Positions 24,761 to 33,243 of a stretch of 64,000 bases of DNA are shown piece by piece (the stretch's first letter is position 1; every line of letters starts with the position of its first letter). Made by a program: the position numbers and the translations under genes. The stretch comes from Bacillota bacterium (GTDB taxonomy: Bacteria; Bacillota; Clostridia; Christensenellales; UMGS416). Under the pieces are notes generated by a model. That model was not told the origin of the DNA. It was given only the letters and a program-made list of their open reading frames with translations, and searched no databases. The DNA lies in contig JAEEJN010000078.1 of assembly GCA_016281935.1 (NCBI GenBank), forward strand, positions 81,059-145,058, read 5' to 3'.

Positions 24761-25468
24761 ATGAACAAGGAAGAGCTTCTGAAAGCCTATCCGTACAGGC
24801 TCGAGATCCATGCTCACACCAGTCCTGCAAGCCCATGCAGTGAGATTCCTCCCGAAGATGCCGTGCGCCGATATAAGGCGCTCGGCTTCGACGGGATTGC
24901 GATCACCAATCATTACAATCTGCTGATCTGGCCTGAAAAGCATGACAGGGACGAGACCATCCGGAAATGGTATGACGACTATCTCCGCGCAAAGGCCGAA
25001 GGCGATCGGACCGGCATGAAGGTCTATTTCGCCATGGAGATCCGTTTCTCGGAAAACGCCAACGATTATCTGGTGTACGGTATAGACCGCAGTTTCCTGG
25101 AAAATGCCTATTCTTTCCTGGACGGAGGGATCGATTCGTTTTATCGGGCCTGTAAAAACGACCGGAATTTCATCGTCCAGGCCCATCCTTTCCGCAACGG
25201 CATGGAAAGAGCGAATCCCGATTCACTGGACGGGATCGAAGTGTACAACATGCATCCCAATCATAACAGCCGTGTCGGCTTCGCGGAACAGTATGCCCGC
25301 AGCGTCGGGCTCCCGATCACCGGCGGTACGGATTTCCATCATCCTGGCCATGAGGGGATCTGCAGCATACGCACCCGGTCATTGCCCGAAGACGGTTTCG
25401 AGTTGGCTGATGTCCTGCGCAGCCAGGATTTCATATTCCAGGTCGGCGAAAGCCTGATTCTTTTCTAG
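24761..25468 (+). CDS. PHP-domain phosphoesterase-like protein
   Basis: The 235-residue protein carries the PHP metal-site motifs. EIHAHTS (His17, His19) is near the N-terminus, followed by AITNHYN, VQAHPF and GGTDFHHPG. PHP proteins use two or three metals to hydrolyse phosphate esters, for example histidinol phosphate or nucleotides. The substrate here is unknown. The start follows GAGGAG and lies 10 nt after the AIM24 gene, which indicates tight coupling. There is no signal peptide. Confidence 0.82.
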   Translation: MNKEELLKAYPYRLEIHAHTSPASPCSEIPPEDAVRRYKALGFDGIAITNHYNLLIWPEKHDRDETIRKWYDDYLRAKAEGDRTGMKVYFAMEIRFSENANDYLVYGIDRSFLENAYSFLDGGIDSFYRACKNDRNFIVQAHPFRNGMERANPDSLDGIEVYNMHPNHNSRVGFAEQYARSVGLPITGGTDFHHPGHEGICSIRTRSLPEDGFELADVLRSQDFIFQVGESLILF

Positions 25469-25476
25469 GAGACGAC

Positions 25477-26559
25477 ATGGAACGATTTCAATATCATTTT
25501 GAACCTGAAAAAGGCTGGATGAACGATCCGAACGGACTCGTACAGTTTCGCGGACAGTATCATGCTTTTTTCCAGTATAATCCTCACGACACGAAGTGGG
25601 GTCCCATGCATTGGGGACACGCCGTAAGTTCAGACCTGCTCCACTGGGAAGAACTGCCCATCGCTCTGTATCCGGATCAGCCGTACGAAAACAACGGAGG
25701 CTGTTTTTCCGGAAGCGCCATCGTACACGAAGACAGGCTGTATCTGTTTTACACGTCAGTCGGCAAAGAGCTGGGACAGACCCAGTCTGTCGCAGTATCT
25801 GACGACGGTATCCACTTCGTCAAATACTCAGGCAATCCTGTGATCCGTTCATGCCCCGTCGACCTCGCTCCCGATTTCCGGGATCCCAAGGTCTTTCCGT
25901 GGAACGGAGAGTTCCGAATGGTCGTTGGTTCCGGTTCGAAAGGCACAGGCCGTGTCCTTCTGTTCGGTTCACGGGATCTGCTCCAATGGGAGTTTATCAG
26001 CATCCTGTATGAGAACGGTGAACTTGCTCCCGTTTTCGAGTGTCCGGATTTCTTCATGCTTGACGGCAAACCGGTTCTCATGTGTTCAAAGATCGGAGTG
26101 CGTGTCCGTTCGACCCTGTTTGTTCAGGGAAGCTTCGACGGCAGCAAGTTCACACCCGAAACCGTATTCCAGCCGGAATGGGGTCCTGAATTCTTCGCTC
26201 CCCAGACCTTTTCGTCGGATGACGGGAGACGGATCCTGATCGGATGGTTTTATGCCTGGGCAAAAGAACTTCCGGAAGGCGCGGTTTCCGCAGGTGCTCT
26301 GTCCATACCGAGAGAACTGTACTTCAATGAAAAGGGCAGCCTGTGCGGCCGTCCGGTCCGGGAAGCAGCATTTCTTCTGAAAGAAAACGATCCCGCTGTG
26401 GAACAGACTGCAGAAGGGATCGTGATCCACGGGCGGCCTGAAGGCGATTTTACTCTTCCCTGCGGGCCGATCCGGGATCTGAAGATCCTGCATGACGTCA
26501 AAGGCATCGAGGTCTTTGTGAACGGCGGTGAATGCTCCGCTTCTGCGTGGCTCCTATGA
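25477..26559 (+). CDS. GH32 beta-fructosidase, short form
   Basis: The protein is a family 32 glycosidase that releases fructose from sucrose, sucrose-6-phosphate or fructans. All three acidic motifs are visible: WMNDPNG with nucleophile Asp17, FRDPK with Asp136, and ECPDFF with acid/base Glu188. The five-bladed propeller occupies about residues 1-300. At 360 residues it is well below the usual 450-500, and most of the C-terminal beta-sandwich is missing. The frame ends cleanly, so I do not see a frameshift. It is intracellular, and its stop overlaps the next gene. Confidence 0.85.
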   Translation: MERFQYHFEPEKGWMNDPNGLVQFRGQYHAFFQYNPHDTKWGPMHWGHAVSSDLLHWEELPIALYPDQPYENNGGCFSGSAIVHEDRLYLFYTSVGKELGQTQSVAVSDDGIHFVKYSGNPVIRSCPVDLAPDFRDPKVFPWNGEFRMVVGSGSKGTGRVLLFGSRDLLQWEFISILYENGELAPVFECPDFFMLDGKPVLMCSKIGVRVRSTLFVQGSFDGSKFTPETVFQPEWGPEFFAPQTFSSDDGRRILIGWFYAWAKELPEGAVSAGALSIPRELYFNEKGSLCGRPVREAAFLLKENDPAVEQTAEGIVIHGRPEGDFTLPCGPIRDLKILHDVKGIEVFVNGGECSASAWLL

Positions 26560-27062
26560 AAGCCCTGACGCATCCGTTCCCTCCTCTCTATGACGGACAG
26601 TCCCGCATCCTCATTCTCGGCTCCTTTCCGTCTGTCGCATCCCGCGCCGTGAATTTCTTCTACGGTCATCCCCGAAACCGCTTCTGGCCTTTGATTTCAG
26701 ACTGGGCCGGCGAACCCCTCCCCCGGGATACGGAAGGCCGGCGCGCTCTCGCGCTCTCTCAAGGCATTGCCCTGTGGGATTCCCTGGCATCCTGCGAGAT
26801 CGAAGGTTCTTCCGACGCCTCGGTTCGGAACGCCGTTCCCAATGATCTCACACCCATTCTGGAAGGCGCCCGGATCCGCGTGATCCTGTGCAACGGCACG
26901 CTGTCCAAGAACATTTATGACCGATTCATCCTGCCCCAGACCGGTATCCCCGCTTTGGGGCTTCCTTCTACCAGCCCGGCCAATGCAGCCTGGAGCCTGG
27001 AAAAGTTGAAAAGCGTTTGGTATCCCGCTCTGGATACCGGAAAGGTTGACCATGTATCCTGA
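26556..27062 (+). CDS. DNA-deoxyinosine glycosylase (uracil-DNA glycosylase superfamily)
   Basis: The 168-residue protein resembles the hypoxanthine-DNA glycosylase family: ILILGSFPSVASRAVNFFYGHPRNRFWPLI (about 18-47) is its hallmark, and GLPSTSPANAAWS near the C-terminus is the second active-site loop. These enzymes excise deaminated bases such as hypoxanthine from DNA. The ATG at 26556 overlaps the GH32 stop (ATGA). A second ATG at 26532 is also possible. Neither has a strong ribosome site, so translational coupling is likely. A DNA-repair gene inside a glycosidase operon is odd. Confidence 0.85.
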   Translation: MKALTHPFPPLYDGQSRILILGSFPSVASRAVNFFYGHPRNRFWPLISDWAGEPLPRDTEGRRALALSQGIALWDSLASCEIEGSSDASVRNAVPNDLTPILEGARIRVILCNGTLSKNIYDRFILPQTGIPALGLPSTSPANAAWSLEKLKSVWYPALDTGKVDHVS

Positions 27063-28539
27063 AGATATGAACAGCCGTCTCCAGGCAGTCGAGGAAGTCA
27101 TCTCACGCGGACCTTTCGCACCGACCTGGGAATCCCTTTCGAAATACCGTGTGCCGGAATGGTTCCGCTGCGCCCGCCTGGGCATCTTCATCCACTGGGG
27201 CGTCTACAGTGTGCCCGCTTTCGGGAATGAGTGGTATCCTCGGAACATGTATATCGAGGGAAGCCGTGAATACCGGCACCATCTAGAGACCTATGGACCC
27301 CACAGGGATTTCGGTTACAAGGATTTCATCCCCATGTTCAAAGCGGAAAAATTCGATCCGAAAGCCTGGGCCAAGCTCTTTCGAAAGGCCGGAGCTCAGT
27401 ATGTCGTTCCTGTCGCGGAACATCATGACGGATTCCAGATGTATGCCAGCGATCTCTCTCACTGGAACGCAGCGGAAAAAGGCCCCTGCCGGAATGTTCT
27501 CGGTGAACTGGGTGAAGCTGTCCGTTCGGAAGGCCTGATACTCGGTGCTTCCACCCACCGCATCGAGCACTGGTTTTTCCTGGGCCACGGCAAAAATTTT
27601 GACAGCGACGTGAAAGAGCCGCTGAAGATCGGCGATCTCTACTGGCCCTCTATGGAGGAACCTGCAAACCACCATGATGTGACGCCTCCGTGTGTTCCCA
27701 CAGAGGAATATATGAACGACTGGCTCCTTCGCACCTGTGAGATCATCGACCGATACCAGCCACAGGAACTGTATTTCGACTGGTGGATCCAGATCGAGAT
27801 CATGAAGCCCTACCTGCAGCGTTTGGCGGCCTACTATTACAACCGCGCCGCAGAATGGGGCAAAGAGGTCGTGATTGCCTACAAACATGATGCTTTCGCG
27901 TACGGGACCGCAGTCATCGACATCGAACGCGGACAGTTCGCGAATCCCATGCCTTTCATCTGGCAGACGGATACAGCGATCGCAAAGAATTCCTGGTGTT
28001 ATACGGATGGCAACCAGTTCAAAGATCCGAGAGACATCATCTGCGATCTGCTGGACATTATCTCCAAGAACGGGCGCATGCTCCTGAACGTCGGTCCCAA
28101 GTCCGACGGAACGATCTCTGAAGAAGATACAGAGGTGCTCGAGGCGATCGGGGACTGGATGGAAAAGAACCGTGAAGGTGTCATTGGGACACTGCCCTGG
28201 AAAAAATACGGTGAAGGTCCTACGCAGGTTGCAGAAGGTCAGTTCACAGACGGAGTGGACAGAGGATTCACCAAAGAAGATTTTCGTTTCATGGCGCACG
28301 CAAACGACATCTTCGCATTCTGCCTGAATTTCCCGGAAGACGGAAAGATCCGCATCCGCTCTCTCGGCCTTCTGGACAACCGAAGCAAACCGGAATTTGC
28401 CGGTACGGTCGACAAAGTCGAAGTCCTCGGATATCCGGATGCCGTGATTGAATGGGAACGAACCCCGGAAGGCATGGAAATCCATGTCAACGGCGTGAGC
28501 ACGCGTATGCCCGTCGGATTCAGGATCACTGTCCGATAA
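27052..28539 (+). CDS. Alpha-L-fucosidase, GH29
   Basis: The 495-residue enzyme is a GH29 retaining alpha-L-fucosidase. FIHWGVYSVPAFGNEWYPRNMY, VPVAEHHDGFQMY and LLNVGPKSDGTI are family hallmarks. ELYFDWW carries the likely nucleophile, Asp243. A C-terminal beta-sandwich follows from about residue 370. There is no signal peptide, so it should act on imported fucosylated glycans. The ATG at 27052 overlaps the deoxyinosine glycosylase by 11 nt and follows AAAGG. It ends the operon at a strong terminator. L-fucose isomerase at 60442 could use the product. Confidence 0.9.
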   Translation: MYPEDMNSRLQAVEEVISRGPFAPTWESLSKYRVPEWFRCARLGIFIHWGVYSVPAFGNEWYPRNMYIEGSREYRHHLETYGPHRDFGYKDFIPMFKAEKFDPKAWAKLFRKAGAQYVVPVAEHHDGFQMYASDLSHWNAAEKGPCRNVLGELGEAVRSEGLILGASTHRIEHWFFLGHGKNFDSDVKEPLKIGDLYWPSMEEPANHHDVTPPCVPTEEYMNDWLLRTCEIIDRYQPQELYFDWWIQIEIMKPYLQRLAAYYYNRAAEWGKEVVIAYKHDAFAYGTAVIDIERGQFANPMPFIWQTDTAIAKNSWCYTDGNQFKDPRDIICDLLDIISKNGRMLLNVGPKSDGTISEEDTEVLEAIGDWMEKNREGVIGTLPWKKYGEGPTQVAEGQFTDGVDRGFTKEDFRFMAHANDIFAFCLNFPEDGKIRIRSLGLLDNRSKPEFAGTVDKVEVLGYPDAVIEWERTPEGMEIHVNGVSTRMPVGFRITVR

Positions 28540-28554
28540 TCCAAGAACAGATAA

Positions 28555-28590
28555 CGAAAAGGCAGCCATGAACGGCTGCCTTGTTTCTTT
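28555..28590. terminator. Bidirectional terminator
   Basis: AAGGCAGCC/GGCTGCCTT form a 9-bp stem. T-rich runs lie on both sides between convergent genes. Confidence 0.85.
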
Positions 28591-28604
28591 GGTTTCGATG
28601 CGTA

Positions 28605-30089
28605 TTACTGATGGAACAGTTTTTTCGCCTGATAGTGAGGTTCGCAGGTAAGATTGATGCCCAGCTTCTTCATCGTGTTCATGTCCACCTGGGAAAGGAT
28701 CACGGTAGAGTGTGCTTCACATCCGGCTAGTTTGGGCAGTTGCTCCAGAGCATACTTCGCTCCGGGATCCGTCACCGCACAGATAGCAAGAGCGAGCAGG
28801 ATCTCGTCCGTATGCAGACGCGGATTGTGATTGCCCAGATGATCGACTTTCAGATGCTGGATCGGCTCGATGATCGCAGGGGACATGAGCGGAATCTCGT
28901 GCGGGATGCCTCCCAGCGCCTTCAGCGCGTTGATCAGCATGGCGGATGTCGCCCCCAGAAGGGAACTGTTCTTTCCTGTCACGACTCGTCCATCCGGCAG
29001 CTCCAGAGCCGTAGCCGGACCGTTCGTTGCCTCTGCGCGGGCAAGTGCCGCTTCGATGCAGGGTCTTTCCGAAATGGCGATCTTCGCCTGGTTCATCAGG
29101 AGCTCCAGTTTCATCACCGTATCACCTACGGCTTCGTCTCCTTTTCTCCGGGCGCACATTGCGTCGTAATAACGGCGGATAATCTCGAGCCGCGCAGCAC
29201 GGCGTACGACGTCGTCGTCGCTGATGCAGTAGCCGACCATGTTCACGCCCATATCCGTCGGGCTCTGATAGGGGCATGAGCCGGAGATCATCTCAAGCAT
29301 TGCCCGAAGAACGGGGAAAATCTCTACATCACGGTTATAGTTGACGGTCGTTTCTCCGTAAGCCTCCAGATGGAAAGGGTCAATCATGTTGACATCGTCG
29401 AGATCAGCCGTGGCGGCTTCATAAGCCAGATTGACGGGATGATTCAGAGGCAGATTCCATACGGGGAACGTTTCGAACTTGGCATATCCGGAACGGATAT
29501 CCCGTTTATAATCGTGATAAAGCTGAGAAAGGCAGGTCGCCATTTTCCCGCTTCCCGGACCGGGAGCCGTCACGACCACGAGCGACCGGCTCGTCTCGAT
29601 GTATTCGTTGCGGCCGAAGCCTTCATCCGATACGATCATGCGGACACTGGAGGGATATCCCTCGATCGTATAGTGACGGAAAACGTTCAATCCGAGCTGT
29701 TTCAGCCTTTTCTCGAATGCAAGAGTAGCGGGTTTGTCCTCATAACGCGTGATAACCACGCTTCCCACGAACAGGCCTTTACCGCGGAATGCGTCGATCA
29801 AACGCAGCACATCCTGGTCATAGGTGATGCCGAGATCCCCGCGGACTTTGTTCTTTTCGATATCGCTCGAATTGATGGCAATGACGATCTCCGCCTGATC
29901 TCGAAGCTGGAGCAGCATATTGATCTTGCTGTCAGGCTGAAAACCCGGAAGCACTCTGGACGCATGATAGTCATCGAACAGCTTGCCGCCGAATTCCAGA
30001 TAGAGTTTTCCGCCGAACTGTTCAATGCGCTGACGGATATGTTCCGATTGGAGTTTCAGATATTTGTCATGATCAAATCCGATTTCCAT
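28605..30089 (-). CDS. DUF1846 family protein
   Basis: The 494-residue protein matches the DUF1846 family, common in Firmicutes with no confirmed function. IGFDHDKYLKLQSEHIRQRIEQFGGKLYLEFGGKLFDDYHA at the N-terminus and APGPGSGKMATCLSQLYHD (about 190) are typical. The latter resembles a nucleotide-binding loop. The ATG at 30089 follows AGGAGG; the track start at 30161 is too early. It is a cytoplasmic single-gene unit with its own promoter, separate from the rny-recA block upstream. Confidence 0.9.
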   Translation of the reverse strand: MEIGFDHDKYLKLQSEHIRQRIEQFGGKLYLEFGGKLFDDYHASRVLPGFQPDSKINMLLQLRDQAEIVIAINSSDIEKNKVRGDLGITYDQDVLRLIDAFRGKGLFVGSVVITRYEDKPATLAFEKRLKQLGLNVFRHYTIEGYPSSVRMIVSDEGFGRNEYIETSRSLVVVTAPGPGSGKMATCLSQLYHDYKRDIRSGYAKFETFPVWNLPLNHPVNLAYEAATADLDDVNMIDPFHLEAYGETTVNYNRDVEIFPVLRAMLEMISGSCPYQSPTDMGVNMVGYCISDDDVVRRAARLEIIRRYYDAMCARRKGDEAVGDTVMKLELLMNQAKIAISERPCIEAALARAEATNGPATALELPDGRVVTGKNSSLLGATSAMLINALKALGGIPHEIPLMSPAIIEPIQHLKVDHLGNHNPRLHTDEILLALAICAVTDPGAKYALEQLPKLAGCEAHSTVILSQVDMNTMKKLGINLTCEPHYQAKKLFHQ

Positions 30090-30152
30090 GATGTCCTCCT
30101 CACCGTCGCAGCGATACCGTAAGTTCCGGCACGCACTCCCAACAAAACAAGA

Positions 30153-30181
30153 TGATACCAAAAACCGCCGCTATTTTCAAT
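30153..30181 (-). promoter_or_regulatory. Promoter of the DUF1846 gene
   Basis: TTGAAA and TATCAT are separated by 17 bp on the minus strand. Confidence 0.7.
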
Positions 30182-30237
30182 CTCTTTTGCAAACATGACG
30201 AAGAGAAATCCCCGACTCTTTCCGGATCATCACGCAG

Positions 30238-30275
30238 ACAAAACAAAGCCGGATCACGTCAGACGTGTCCGGCTT
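30238..30275 (-). terminator. Terminator of rny
   Basis: AAGCCGGA/TCCGGCTT stem with an inner CGTC/GACG pairing is followed by TTGTTTT. Confidence 0.8.
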
Positions 30276-30292
30276 CATGTTCTCTCGTTCGG

Positions 30293-31834
30293 TTATTTGG
30301 CTGTGTCGCTCACGCGGGTCTCGCGAATGACATTCACCTTGATCTGTCCGGGGTATTCCATCTCGGACTCGATCCTGTGGGCAATCTCTCGGGCAAGAAG
30401 CACCATCTGATCATCGCCGATCTTCTCGGGGATCACGGCGATGCGGATCTCGCGCCCAGCCTGGATCGCATAGGACTTGTCGACGCCTTCGAAGGAATTA
30501 GCGATCGATTCCAGCTGCTCAAGTCTCTTGATATAGTTCTCAAGGCTCTCGCGTCTTGCTCCGGGACGGGCTCCTGAAATGGCATCCGCCGCCTGAACGA
30601 GCAGTGCTTCCACGGTCTGAGGCTCGATATCGTTGTGATGAGCCGCGATGATATGAATAATCTCGTTGCTCTCACGGTACTTACGGGCGATATCCACGCC
30701 AATCTTGACGTGCGTGCCTTCAACTTCATGGTCGATGGCTTTGCCGATATCATGCAGCAGTCCGCCCCTCTTGGCCAGTCTCACGTCTGCGCCGAGTTCG
30801 GCAGCCAGCATGCCGGCCAGATTGGCCACTTCGATAGAATGGTTCAGGACGTTCTGTCCGTAACTTGTACGGTAACGCATCCGTCCGAGGATCTTGACCA
30901 TCTCGGGATGGATACCCGTGATGCCCACCTGGAAGAGTGCGGCTTCTCCCGCTTCGCGGATTGCCGTATCCACTTCCTTCTGTGCTTTCGCGACCATCTC
31001 TTCGATTCTCGCCGGATGGATGCGGCCGTCCACGACGAGCTTTTCCAAAGCCAGCCTGGCGACTTCGCGGCGTACGGGATCGAATGCAGACAGGATTACG
31101 GCTTCCGGTGTGTCGTCGATGATGAAATCCACGCCGGTGGCCTGTTCAAGGGTCCGGATATTGCGGCCTTCACGGCCGATGATGCGGCCCTTCATTTCCT
31201 CGTTGGGAAGGTTGACGACGGAAACGGTAGCTTCCGCGACATGATCGGCGGCTGTCCTCTGGATCACGTCCGCCAAGATCTCCCGCGTCATGCGGTCCGC
31301 ATCCGCTTTGGTGTCTCTTTCGATATTGCGGATAAGTACTGCGGCATCGTGCCGGGTCTCTTCTTCCACGTTCTGAAGGATCAGCTGCTTGGCTTCTTCC
31401 GTAGTCAGTCCGGAGATCCTTTCCAGTTCCGCCAGCTGCTGTTCATACAGCTTCTGAGCTTTCTCTCTGAGCGCGGCTGCCTCTTCCCTTGCCTGCGCAA
31501 CTTTTTCTTCCCGCACTTCCAGTGCGGCGGTCTTCATGTCGAGCGTGTCTTCTTTCTGCTGCAGCCGACGTTCCACGCGGCTGATCTCACTGCGGCGGTC
31601 ACGGATCTCCTTGTCCGCTTCTGCCCTGAGACGATGAGTTTCTTCTTTGGCTTCCAGTATGGCTTCCTTTTTGGCTTTATCCGCAGCTTCCTGACTCTCT
31701 TCCAGAAGCTTGCGCGCGATATCCTGTGCATTGCCGATCTTTGCTTCGGAAACCGATTTACGATACTGATATCCGGCCCATGCCGCGATAACGGCAATGG
31801 CCAGGCAAATCAAAACGATCCAATACCATTCCAC
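30293..31834 (-). CDS. rny: Ribonuclease Y
   Basis: The 513-residue membrane-anchored endoribonuclease starts bulk mRNA decay in Firmicutes. An N-terminal membrane helix (about 4-24) is followed by a long charged coiled coil (about 28-200), a KH domain with [12 protein letters not shown] (about 215) and an HD domain with [10 protein letters not shown] (about 358). The start is GTG at 31834. The ribosome site is weak, which is unusual in this window. It has its own consensus promoter after recA and a leader of about 85 nt with a 5' stem-loop. Confidence 0.95.
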   Translation of the reverse strand: MEWYWIVLICLAIAVIAAWAGYQYRKSVSEAKIGNAQDIARKLLEESQEAADKAKKEAILEAKEETHRLRAEADKEIRDRRSEISRVERRLQQKEDTLDMKTAALEVREEKVAQAREEAAALREKAQKLYEQQLAELERISGLTTEEAKQLILQNVEEETRHDAAVLIRNIERDTKADADRMTREILADVIQRTAADHVAEATVSVVNLPNEEMKGRIIGREGRNIRTLEQATGVDFIIDDTPEAVILSAFDPVRREVARLALEKLVVDGRIHPARIEEMVAKAQKEVDTAIREAGEAALFQVGITGIHPEMVKILGRMRYRTSYGQNVLNHSIEVANLAGMLAAELGADVRLAKRGGLLHDIGKAIDHEVEGTHVKIGVDIARKYRESNEIIHIIAAHHNDIEPQTVEALLVQAADAISGARPGARRESLENYIKRLEQLESIANSFEGVDKSYAIQAGREIRIAVIPEKIGDDQMVLLAREIAHRIESEMEYPGQIKVNVIRETRVSDTAK

Positions 31835-31890
31835 GGGTCTTTCAACACCTGCCTTTCTCTTTCATATTTCCAAAAAAAGAATAGTATACG

Positions 31891-31923
31891 CAATGATAAG
31901 GGGTAGAACGAGAATACCCCTAA
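31891..31923 (-). promoter_or_regulatory. 5' stem-loop in the rny leader
   Basis: AGGGGTA/TACCCCT form a 7-bp stem almost at the predicted transcript 5' end. It may protect the mRNA or affect its decay; this role is inferred. Confidence 0.4.
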
Positions 31924-31926
31924 AAG

Positions 31927-31955
31927 ATTATAATTATAATCAAGAACTCTGTCAA
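31927..31955 (-). promoter_or_regulatory. Promoter of rny
   Basis: Perfect TTGACA and TATAAT are separated by 17 bp on the minus strand. A second TATAAT lies 6 bp upstream, inside the spacer. Confidence 0.85.
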
Positions 31956-32091
31956 GGAGACCTGCATCAGTTTATGCATAAGAATGAATATCTCACCTTT
32001 CAAACAGGTCCCCGGCATATATATATCGTCCACGCACATAAACCTGCCTGCATCTGACAGCAGGCAGCAGGTATCATCCCGTTTCTGCACA

Positions 32092-32126
32092 GAAAACGGC
32101 GGCACGGTCATCATTCCGTGCCGCCG
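32092..32126 (-). terminator. Terminator of recA
   Basis: CGGCGGCACGG/CCGTGCCGCCG form an 11-bp stem followed by TTTT on the minus strand. Confidence 0.85.
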
Positions 32127-32143
32127 ATGTATCAGAGCATCGT

Positions 32144-33151
32144 TTACTGCTCTTCTTCAGTTGTGTCCCGTCCCAGGGCCTTCGCTCTGATCTTGGCCTC
32201 AAGTTCAGCCGCTTCTTCAGGATTTTCCACAAAGTAACGGCGCGCGTTTTCGCGTCCCTGACCGATGCGGTTGTCCTTGTAGGAGAACCAGGCTCCGGAT
32301 TTGGTCACGAGTTCGTATTCCACACCGAGATCCAGAAGACTTCCCTCCTTGGAGATCCCCGTACCGTACATGATATCGAATTCGGCCTGTCTGAAAGGCG
32401 GAGCCATCTTGTTCTTCACGACTTTGACACGGGTACGGTTGCCCACGACTTCGCTGCCCTGTTTCAGGCTCTCGATCCTCCGGATGTCCAGACGGACAGA
32501 AGCATAGAACTTGAGCGCGCGTCCGCCGGTCGTCGTTTCCGGATTCCCGTACATGACGCCGATCTTCTCACGCAGCTGGTTGATGAAGATGATGCAGGTG
32601 TTGGTCTTGTTGACGGCCCCGGCGAGTTTGCGCAATGCCTGAGCCATGAGGCGAGCCTGAGCACCCACGTGGGAATCACCCATATCGCCGTCGATCTCAC
32701 TCTTGGGAACGAGTGCCGCCACAGAGTCGACGACCAGAATATCGATGGCCGCGCTGCGCACAAGAGCATCTGCGATTTCCAGCGCCTGCTCACCGGTGTC
32801 CGGCTGAGAGAGATACAGGTCATCAAGCACGACGCCCAGATTCTGAGCATAATTCACATCAAGGGCATGTTCTGCATCGATGAACGCAGCGATGCCGCCT
32901 CTCTTCTGTGCCTCGGCGATGCAGTGCAGAGCGAGTGTCGTTTTGCCGGAGGATTCCGGTCCGTAAATCTCAATGATGCGGCCGCGCGGAACACCGCCGA
33001 TACCTAAAGCAAGATCCAGTTCCAGGCAGCCGGTGGGGATCACATCCACCTGGATCGCCTGCTGGTCGCCCATGCGCATAATGGAACCTTTGCCGAATTG
33101 TTTTTCGATCTGAGCCAGTGCCTGCTCCAATGCTTTCTGTTTATCGTCCAT
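32144..33151 (-). CDS. recA: Recombinase A
   Basis: The 335-residue protein is RecA, the DNA strand-exchange ATPase that also triggers LexA self-cleavage. Walker [10 protein letters not shown] (about 64-72), IDAEHALD, the L1/L2 region with [28 protein letters not shown], and [20 protein letters not shown] are intact. The C-terminal acidic tail is present. GGAGG precedes the ATG by 6 nt. It has its own promoter and a possible LexA box, and follows cinA as in many Firmicutes. Confidence 0.97.
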   Translation of the reverse strand: MDDKQKALEQALAQIEKQFGKGSIMRMGDQQAIQVDVIPTGCLELDLALGIGGVPRGRIIEIYGPESSGKTTLALHCIAEAQKRGGIAAFIDAEHALDVNYAQNLGVVLDDLYLSQPDTGEQALEIADALVRSAAIDILVVDSVAALVPKSEIDGDMGDSHVGAQARLMAQALRKLAGAVNKTNTCIIFINQLREKIGVMYGNPETTTGGRALKFYASVRLDIRRIESLKQGSEVVGNRTRVKVVKNKMAPPFRQAEFDIMYGTGISKEGSLLDLGVEYELVTKSGAWFSYKDNRIGQGRENARRYFVENPEEAAELEAKIRAKALGRDTTEEEQ

Positions 33152-33177
33152 AAGATGCCTCCGATTTTGATAGTTCC

Positions 33178-33206
33178 ATTATATCAGATATAGAGTGACA
33201 GCGCAA
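33178..33206 (-). promoter_or_regulatory. Promoter of recA
   Basis: TTGCGC and TATAAT are separated by 17 bp on the minus strand, about 26 nt before the start. Confidence 0.8.
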
Positions 33207-33214
33207 GAGAAAAA

Positions 33215-33228
33215 CGAACATACATTCG
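33215..33228 (-). promoter_or_regulatory. Candidate LexA (SOS) box at recA
   Basis: CGAATGTATGTTCG differs from the Gram-positive CGAAC-N4-GTTCG pattern at one half-site base. It lies 8 bp upstream of the recA -35 box. Confidence 0.55.
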
Positions 33229-33243
33229 TGATCTGGTTCCCCC

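Larger units (their letters stand above)
31835..32143. other. 309-bp rny-recA intergenic region
   Basis: No gene is seen. It holds the recA terminator, the rny promoter and the rny leader hairpin, each listed separately. Positions about 31960-32090 show nothing recognisable. Confidence 0.6.

Noticed and set aside
27283-28569. 428-codon minus-strand ORF opposite GH29
   Set aside because: It has no start signal and is antisense to a motif-complete fucosidase.
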